DNA from: an uncultured Lachnospiraceae bacterium
Lineage (GTDB): Bacteria > Bacillota_A > Clostridia > Lachnospirales > Lachnospiraceae
DNA length: 11,149 bases
Direction of reading: 5' to 3'
Assembly (NCBI GenBank): GCA_902795715.1
Contig: CADBME010000312.1
Location: forward strand, 1 to 11,149
Of this stretch, positions 6,567 through 11,149 are shown piece after piece. Both the position numbers and the translations under genes were made by a program. The notes beneath the pieces were generated by a model, which was not told the origin of the DNA, searched no databases, and saw only the letters and a program-made list of their open reading frames with translations. Each line of letters begins with the position of its first letter. Positions within the stretch are counted from its first letter, which is position 1.

Positions 6567-8297
6567 TTATAAGATTTTTCGGATATAATCAGCTATTCTT
6601 TGGGAAGATTTCCCATCACGATTGTCAAAATTCTCATGACAGAATTTCTCCACTTTCTCCTGATCAAAATCTTTATCCAGAATCGACTTTGTCAGTTCTT
6701 CCTGGGTTCTGACGATTTTTCCGGGCACAAATCCGGAAAATCCCGGATAAAAATCCCGGGTAGCCAGGTAGGCTTCCTGGTCATAGGCGTAGAAAAGCAT
6801 AGGTATATTCAAGATGGAAGCCTCGTAGATAACCGAAGAATAATCTGTGATCAGGATATCTGTGATAAAGAGCAGATCATTGATCTCAGATTCTGCCGAA
6901 AAGTCAAATATCCGATCCCGGTTCGTCTTTTTGATCTTATACTTCAGGGAGACAAAGGGGTGATGTTTTATCAGAAGTACATAATCATCCGGCAGGCTTT
7001 CTATAAATTCATTGGGCCGGAAAGCGGTTTTCTCATAGTAGGCCGATTGTTTTCCGTTACCCCGAAATGTCGGCGCAAACAAAATCACCTTTTTGTCTTT
7101 AAGCATGGGATACTGGCCATAGACCTTGTCCTTCATGGCTACCCTGCATGAAGAGTCAAAGAAAACATCCGTTCTCGGAATACCATAGGGAAATACCTTT
7201 TCTTCCCTGACTCCAAATCCTTCTGAATAATTCTTGCATACATCGGTCGAAGAGACGAAAACTCCATCATATATCCTGTGGGCTTCATCCCTTTGGTTGG
7301 GAGCACCTTTTTTGCCCAGTCTGGAAAAGCCGAAAGTTTTAAAAGACCCACAGGCATGCCACAGCTGAAGGACCTTTGTTTTTCCGGACAGCTTTAAAAC
7401 AGAAAGAATAGGGATAAAATCATCGACTAAAATGATTTTAGAACGGGCTGCTTTTAAGGATAGATCAATCTGCGCAAGCAGGCTGCACTCCACCGGTTCC
7501 CTGTCCCTTAACCAGAAACGGATGGGAACATGATCATCTTTGATTTGATCATAAATATATTGGAAATTGCCGGTAAGGTCTGTACGTCTGTTTGAAACAA
7601 TCAGAATTCCCTTCTTTTTTATAAATACAGAAGAAGCCAGATGATAGGTCAGACGCATAATATCTTCATAAAATCCGACAACTCCCTTTGTCAGTCCGCT
7701 GAACCGGAAATATCTTCTGCCCACATATTTTATCAGACGAGCTCCTTTGGTTTTCCCATCAATTTTTCTTTCGATATCGTAGCCTGGCAGATATGCGGCC
7801 AGTCCTGTAAGAAAGAAAAGGGGAAGGGAAAGGAGGCCGATCAGCATATTGAGAATTCGCAAAAGGAAGATCAGGAATATATGAGGAAATGCGTAATCCC
7901 TTTTATAAATATTCCTGTATTCCCCACAATCGATTCGGAGAGTAGAATCTCCTGTCTTTTTTACGATTTTAATGTCCTGAACCAATTCGACGGGAATAGC
8001 TTTATAATTTATGTTCTGATAAGCAACTTCTATTTCAAGGGTAAAATGATCCCAGGAAGTATCCCAGAACAGCCTTTCAATATCATAGGCATAGCTGCCG
8101 TAGACAATAGCCCCCCCTTCTTCTTCCGGCCTGATAATCAGATTCGGTAGAGGAATTCTTCGTTCATCTTCATCCGACCGATAGATCAGAATAATTCGAA
8201 GGGCCTGATCTTGAGGATCAAAGTTTTCCATTTCCACAACCAGGGATACGTTTAATTTATCCTCCAGTATAAACATTTCTTCAACAATGGCTTTCAA
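6567..8297 (-). CDS. TagF-like CDP-glycerol glycerophosphotransferase paralogue C (TTG start)
   Basis: From TTG 8297 the product is 576 aa. Its layout follows A and B: the shared N-terminal domain (1-about 105), a short non-acidic linker, a hydrophobic segment (about 138-172) and a TagF-like domain (about 220-570). Motifs are QLWHACGSFKTFG (His314), AHRIYDGVFVSS (about 339-350), GIPRTD (372-377), FAPTFRG (407-413), KHHPF (444-448) and ITDYSS (483-488). Both conserved histidines are present, so activity with a CDP-polyol donor is expected. The frame extends upstream to a TTG at 8318, but AGAAGGAG lies 6 nt before the TTG at 8297, and starting there aligns (M)KAIVEEMFIL with the N-termini of A and B. 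The start lies 17 nt inside the preceding glycosyltransferase gene, so the two are probably translationally coupled. It is about 50 aa shorter than A and B, mostly because the acidic linker is missing. It is the last gene before the terminator. Confidence 0.9.
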   Translation of the reverse strand: MKAIVEEMFILEDKLNVSLVVEMENFDPQDQALRIILIYRSDEDERRIPLPNLIIRPEEEGGAIVYGSYAYDIERLFWDTSWDHFTLEIEVAYQNINYKAIPVELVQDIKIVKKTGDSTLRIDCGEYRNIYKRDYAFPHIFLIFLLRILNMLIGLLSLPLFFLTGLAAYLPGYDIERKIDGKTKGARLIKYVGRRYFRFSGLTKGVVGFYEDIMRLTYHLASSVFIKKKGILIVSNRRTDLTGNFQYIYDQIKDDHVPIRFWLRDREPVECSLLAQIDLSLKAARSKIILVDDFIPILSVLKLSGKTKVLQLWHACGSFKTFGFSRLGKKGAPNQRDEAHRIYDGVFVSSTDVCKNYSEGFGVREEKVFPYGIPRTDVFFDSSCRVAMKDKVYGQYPMLKDKKVILFAPTFRGNGKQSAYYEKTAFRPNEFIESLPDDYVLLIKHHPFVSLKYKIKKTNRDRIFDFSAESEINDLLFITDILITDYSSVIYEASILNIPMLFYAYDQEAYLATRDFYPGFSGFVPGKIVRTQEELTKSILDKDFDQEKVEKFCHENFDNRDGKSSQRIADYIRKIL

Positions 8298-9270
8298 GTT
8301 TTTCTCCTTCTGTGACAAATTGTTTTTCTTTTTGGCAGGAATTCACATCTGTAACCTTGCCGGTATATAATTCAGATACGATGTACCGTGGCCTTCCCTT
8401 GATTTCATCATATATATTTGCTATATAAAAACCGATTACACCAAGGCTGATCATGATTAAACTAGCAGAAAAAAGATTCAGTACGATAACTGTTGTAAAT
8501 CCCCCCAGAGCCTGTCCGTTTACTTTCTGAACCACTGCATTTATACCGAATATTACGCTTACCAAAAGCATTACAAATCCCATGGCTGTAATAAAATAAA
8601 GAGGGGCAGATGAAAAAGATCCTATATTTCTTATTGCATATTTAATCAATGAAAAAGTGGACCATTTACTTTCTCCTTCAACTCGATCCTGTACTTCATA
8701 AAAAACTTCTGTCCGTTTGAATCCTACCCAGAAGGACAAAGCTCTGAAAAAGACCTTTTTCTCCTGCATCTGGTTTAAGGCGTTTACGACCTTACGGTCA
8801 AGAAGTTTAAAGTCGGATGCTGATTCCATATTTATTCCGGAAGCTTTACTGATCAACAGATAAAAAAGATTAGCCGAAGCTTTATGAATAATACTCTCTT
8901 TTCCCCGGCTTCTCTTCTTCCCTTCAACTACTTCATATCCTTGCTCCCATAGATGGTACATCTCAATGATCATCTCCGGGGGATGCTGCAAATCACAATC
9001 CAAAATAACACAGCAATCTCCAGTGACATGTTCCAGGCCGGCAAACATGGCCGGCTCTTTTCCAAAATTTCTACTGAAATGAACCCCTTTTACATAAGGA
9101 TTCAAATCACACACTTTACATATTTCCTCCCAGGTATGATCAGTTGACCCATCATCAACAAATACAATTTCGTAGGGTATTTGTGCACAGTCCATCAAAT
9201 CAGCAATCCTGGTCTCTGCCAAAGAAATCATTTTTTCTTCGTTATATGCAGGTAAAATGATCGATAACAT
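8281..9270 (-). CDS. GtrB/CsbB/DPM1-like polyprenyl-phosphate glycosyltransferase (GT2)
   Basis: This 329-aa protein has the usual length and plan of membrane GT2 enzymes that transfer a sugar from a nucleotide-sugar to undecaprenyl phosphate. The GT-A domain begins LSIILPAYNEE, with VDDGSTD at 38-44, SRNFGKE at 66-72, the D-x-D motif in DCDLQHPP at 91-98, and the family hallmark GESKWS at 199-204. Two membrane helices follow (about 220-244 and 258-286), then GRPRY at 292-296 and a polar tail. ATG 9270 has AGAGGAG 6 nt upstream. The neighbouring GT-C-like gene (9377-10921) is the expected partner: in GtrB- and CsbB-type systems the lipid-linked sugar is flipped and then used by a polytopic glycosyltransferase on the outer face. 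No GtrA-like flippase lies in the window. The sugar cannot be named from sequence. ArnC-type specificity is possible but nothing else here supports lipid A modification. Confidence 0.93.
   Translation of the reverse strand: MLSIILPAYNEEKMISLAETRIADLMDCAQIPYEIVFVDDGSTDHTWEEICKVCDLNPYVKGVHFSRNFGKEPAMFAGLEHVTGDCCVILDCDLQHPPEMIIEMYHLWEQGYEVVEGKKRSRGKESIIHKASANLFYLLISKASGINMESASDFKLLDRKVVNALNQMQEKKVFFRALSFWVGFKRTEVFYEVQDRVEGESKWSTFSLIKYAIRNIGSFSSAPLYFITAMGFVMLLVSVIFGINAVVQKVNGQALGGFTTVIVLNLFSASLIMISLGVIGFYIANIYDEIKGRPRYIVSELYTGKVTDVNSCQKEKQFVTEGEKLESHC
8304..8311 (-). promoter_or_regulatory. Strong ribosome binding site selecting TTG 8297 as start of paralogue C
   Basis: The minus strand reads AGAAGGAG followed by 6 nt (AAAAAC) and TTG. 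The site sits inside the 3' end of the preceding glycosyltransferase gene, whose TGA stop is at 8281-8283. It would lie within the coding region if translation began at the longer TTG at 8318. Confidence 0.75.
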
Positions 9271-9336
9271 TTTCAGCTCCTCTTCAATAGCAAATGAATC
9301 TCAGAAACTATCTTAATTGGATTATTCCTATAAACA

Positions 9337-9342
9337 ATTATA
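9337..9342 (-). promoter_or_regulatory. Weak candidate -10 element ahead of the GT2 gene
   Basis: The 106-nt gap 9271-9376 contains a perfect TATAAT on the minus strand, about 67 nt before ATG 9270. No convincing -35 precedes it and no terminator is visible in the gap, so the GT2 gene may simply be read from upstream. AT-rich gaps give such hexamers by chance. Confidence 0.2.
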
Positions 9343-9376
9343 TAAAAAGTCAGACGAAGGGAGGCAGATCCGGAAG

Positions 9377-10921
9377 CTAAGGCAATGGCTTATACTCTGT
9401 AATTATCAGATCTACATTTTCAGGAATATGGTAAAACAATTTATATCTTTCTTCCCATACATCGTTCTCTTCAATCGGAGTTGCACACCATAAATACCAT
9501 TCATAGGGCAGATGATACAGTCTCGTCTTTTTCTTCCCGGCCTTAACCTCCTGGCGGATATGGCTTAATCTTGCCTGGTCATATTGATAATTCCTGCCAT
9601 ACATTTTAAATAGATATGCAAACCCGGCTAAACAGGCTATCAAAGATAAGATTTGAATTTTTTGGAAAAAAACTTTATCTGCGGAATCAGAAAAGTTTGA
9701 TTTTATAATTTCACAAAAGATAATGATCAGTATGACATAAGTACAGAAAAAACATCTGCTCCCAATCGGAGTCACAGCAAACAAGGGGCCTGCCATAATA
9801 ATCAGTGCGATCCAGAAGAGCAGGATTCTCCGATTAATCATTCTTTCATAATGGTGATCTATGACGCTGCTTGTAAAAAGGGCTATTGCATACAAGGCAG
9901 TAGCAATTCCGTTAAAGTATACTTTCCAGCTATAAACATAGGGAAAATAATTAATTCCTTCTGTCCAGCAGATCCAAGATGAATACAGGGCATAGAAAGC
10001 CATAAGGGCCAGACAGGCTGCTCTGATCCTGACAATAGATTTTGGAGATTCCTTTCTGGTTTTCATAAAAACCAGAAAGAGCACAATAAAGAACAGAACA
10101 TTCAGTATGTAATTGTTAAAGAGTATTTCCCGATAGATTACTCCAAAATAATTGTTAATGGCTTTCAGGATGATGCCATTTTCTGCAATGGTCCTGTATT
10201 CATCTCCCTTACCGGTAATGGTTCTGTAAGCAGAGTTGGCAAACATATAGCATGTGCCGATCACACATCCCAGGGCATACAGCAGATAATCGGCCCGAAA
10301 TCTGTGATACCGTATCAACCAGACACCGAAAAGAACAAGAGAAGCAAAAACATTAAAAAGTGTCAGGTGTTCAACAATCAATGTATTGCTAAGACCTAGC
10401 AGGAATAACATGGCTAAAGTAAGACCATTCGATTTTTCAGGCATCTCCCAGTGGTCATTCAGATAAAGGATATAAACCAGAGTCAGCAATATGGAAATAG
10501 CATAATTTGAATATCCTGATGTCCATACTATAGACTGCCTCAAAACAAAATAAGACATAAAGGTCAGACAAAGCAGACTGATTTCGAATGCCCATTTTCG
10601 GGAGATGATACGCTCAATACAATATACGATCAAAACAATAGTGATGCTTACACAAATGGTCCGAATCAGTCTTGACCTTGTCAGAATGAGAACGATAATA
10701 TTACCAAGGTATCTTCCGTTATAATTGGCAAACCATTGTGACAGCCTTTCCATTCCTATCCTGCTTCCCCAGGCCCAATCATCCCCACTGTATGGGAAGG
10801 TCCAGCAAAGAAGGAGCAGCAGCAATTCCAAAATAATATAGCGCAAGTCAAAAGCTCTTAAAGAAGAAATAATATTATTTTTTCTTTTCTTCTGAGAATC
10901 TACTTCAGCATTTTTAACCAT
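9377..10921 (-). CDS. Polytopic membrane protein, DUF6056-like, probable GT-C glycosyltransferase
   Basis: This 514-aa protein has about 12 hydrophobic segments. The first ends at about residue 43 and is followed by an extracellular-type loop with YSGDDWAWGSRIG (44-56) and FANYNGRYLG (64-73). An acidic pair after the first membrane helix is typical of GT-C enzymes, where it serves catalysis or acceptor binding, and the pattern resembles the DUF6056 family as I remember it. The last 80 or so residues (from about 435) are polar. Known of GT-C enzymes: they use lipid-phosphate-linked sugars on the outer membrane face. The next gene is a GtrB-like synthase of such a donor, so the two probably work as a pair that glycosylates a surface polymer (inference). 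The start codon lies 3 nt after the stop of the preceding gene, with a weak purine-rich stretch (AGAAAGAG) upstream, suggesting coupling. A polymerase or flippase role is less likely but not excluded. Confidence 0.82.
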   Translation of the reverse strand: MVKNAEVDSQKKRKNNIISSLRAFDLRYIILELLLLLLCWTFPYSGDDWAWGSRIGMERLSQWFANYNGRYLGNIIVLILTRSRLIRTICVSITIVLIVYCIERIISRKWAFEISLLCLTFMSYFVLRQSIVWTSGYSNYAISILLTLVYILYLNDHWEMPEKSNGLTLAMLFLLGLSNTLIVEHLTLFNVFASLVLFGVWLIRYHRFRADYLLYALGCVIGTCYMFANSAYRTITGKGDEYRTIAENGIILKAINNYFGVIYREILFNNYILNVLFFIVLFLVFMKTRKESPKSIVRIRAACLALMAFYALYSSWICWTEGINYFPYVYSWKVYFNGIATALYAIALFTSSVIDHHYERMINRRILLFWIALIIMAGPLFAVTPIGSRCFFCTYVILIIIFCEIIKSNFSDSADKVFFQKIQILSLIACLAGFAYLFKMYGRNYQYDQARLSHIRQEVKAGKKKTRLYHLPYEWYLWCATPIEENDVWEERYKLFYHIPENVDLIITEYKPLP

Positions 10922-10924
10922 AGT

Positions 10925-11149
10925 CTACACTCTTTCTAAAAACAAACTGCTGATTACTTCAAAAGGATTCTTTTCCGTATCAATGATCGTCTGTTTATGG
11001 AACTCTTTCTGCGCAGAATCAGTATTTAAAGAGGAAAAATCATAATCAACCAGTTCTTCAAGCTTCTTTAAGCATAATCCCGGATAGTATTCCTTCATAA
11101 ATCTTGTAAAACCGTTCTCTTTAACATGGTAACAAAACATGGGCTTTCC
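10925..11149 (-). CDS. C-terminal fragment of an unrecognised protein, possibly a glycosyltransferase (5' end beyond window)
   Basis: The reading frame is open from the right edge to a TAG at 10925-10927, giving the last 74 residues. In-frame codons continue above the first Met (Gly-Lys-Pro before MFCYHVKENG), so that Met is probably internal and the gene starts outside the window. The piece begins GKPMFCY, which resembles the C-terminal part of GT-B glycosyltransferases and of TagF-like proteins (compare IPMLFYAYD in the paralogues), then continues with charged helical sequence (MKEYYPGL, KKLEELVDYDF). This similarity is short and I cannot assign a family. It lies 3 nt upstream of the membrane protein gene and is evidently in the same operon. 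Confidence 0.6.
   Translation of the reverse strand, partial: GKPMFCYHVKENGFTRFMKEYYPGLCLKKLEELVDYDFSSLNTDSAQKEFHKQTIIDTEKNPFEVISSLFLERV

Noticed and set aside
1..11149. CRISPR arrays, tRNA/rRNA genes, insertion sequences and attachment sites.
   Set aside because: No regularly spaced repeats, cloverleaf-like sequence, transposase frame or terminal inverted repeats were seen on reading either strand.

Overview
The window is a single-direction block: all seven genes lie on the minus strand, so transcription runs from the right edge (about 11149) to the left edge (1). Both edges cut through genes. Every gene I can recognise builds or decorates a cell-surface phosphopolymer of the teichoic-acid or phospho-capsule type. 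Good Shine-Dalgarno sites (AGAGGAG, AGAAGGAG, GAGGA), a TTG start, moderate-to-low GC and the TagF/DUF6056-like content point most readily to a low-GC Gram-positive (Bacillota, probably Clostridia). That assignment is an inference. No housekeeping gene is present to fix the taxon, and other lineages with TagF-like genes, such as spirochaetes, are not excluded.

Layout in transcription order: (1) the C-terminal end of an unrecognised gene (10925-11149); (2) a 514-aa polytopic membrane protein resembling DUF6056/GT-C glycosyltransferases (9377-10921); (3) a 329-aa GtrB/CsbB-like polyprenyl-phosphate glycosyltransferase with two C-terminal membrane helices (8281-9270); (4) TagF-like paralogue C, best started at a TTG at 8297, inside the end of gene 3; then an intrinsic terminator (6506-6525) and an AT-rich gap with a possible extended -10 promoter; (5) TagF-like paralogue A (4448-6334); (6) TagF-like paralogue B (2564-4435), translationally coupled to A; (7) a large GT2 + GT2-like + TagF-like fusion (1-2515) that runs off the left edge. 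No gene-free stretch exceeds 300 bases; the longest is the 232-base gap 6335-6566.

Working model (inference): genes 2 and 3 form a lipid-linked glycosylation pair. The GT2 charges undecaprenyl phosphate with a sugar inside the cell, and the GT-C-like protein transfers it to an acceptor outside. No GtrA-type flippase is visible here. The TagF-like proteins would transfer glycerol-phosphate or a similar polyol-phosphate from a CDP-activated donor, and the left-edge fusion could alternate sugar and polyol-phosphate additions.

The most unusual points are three consecutive TagF-like paralogues that share an N-terminal domain I do not recognise and a hydrophobic membrane segment; the replacement in paralogue B of the conserved His of the W-H-A motif by Asn; and a probable second, degenerate GT-A domain in the middle of the fusion protein.
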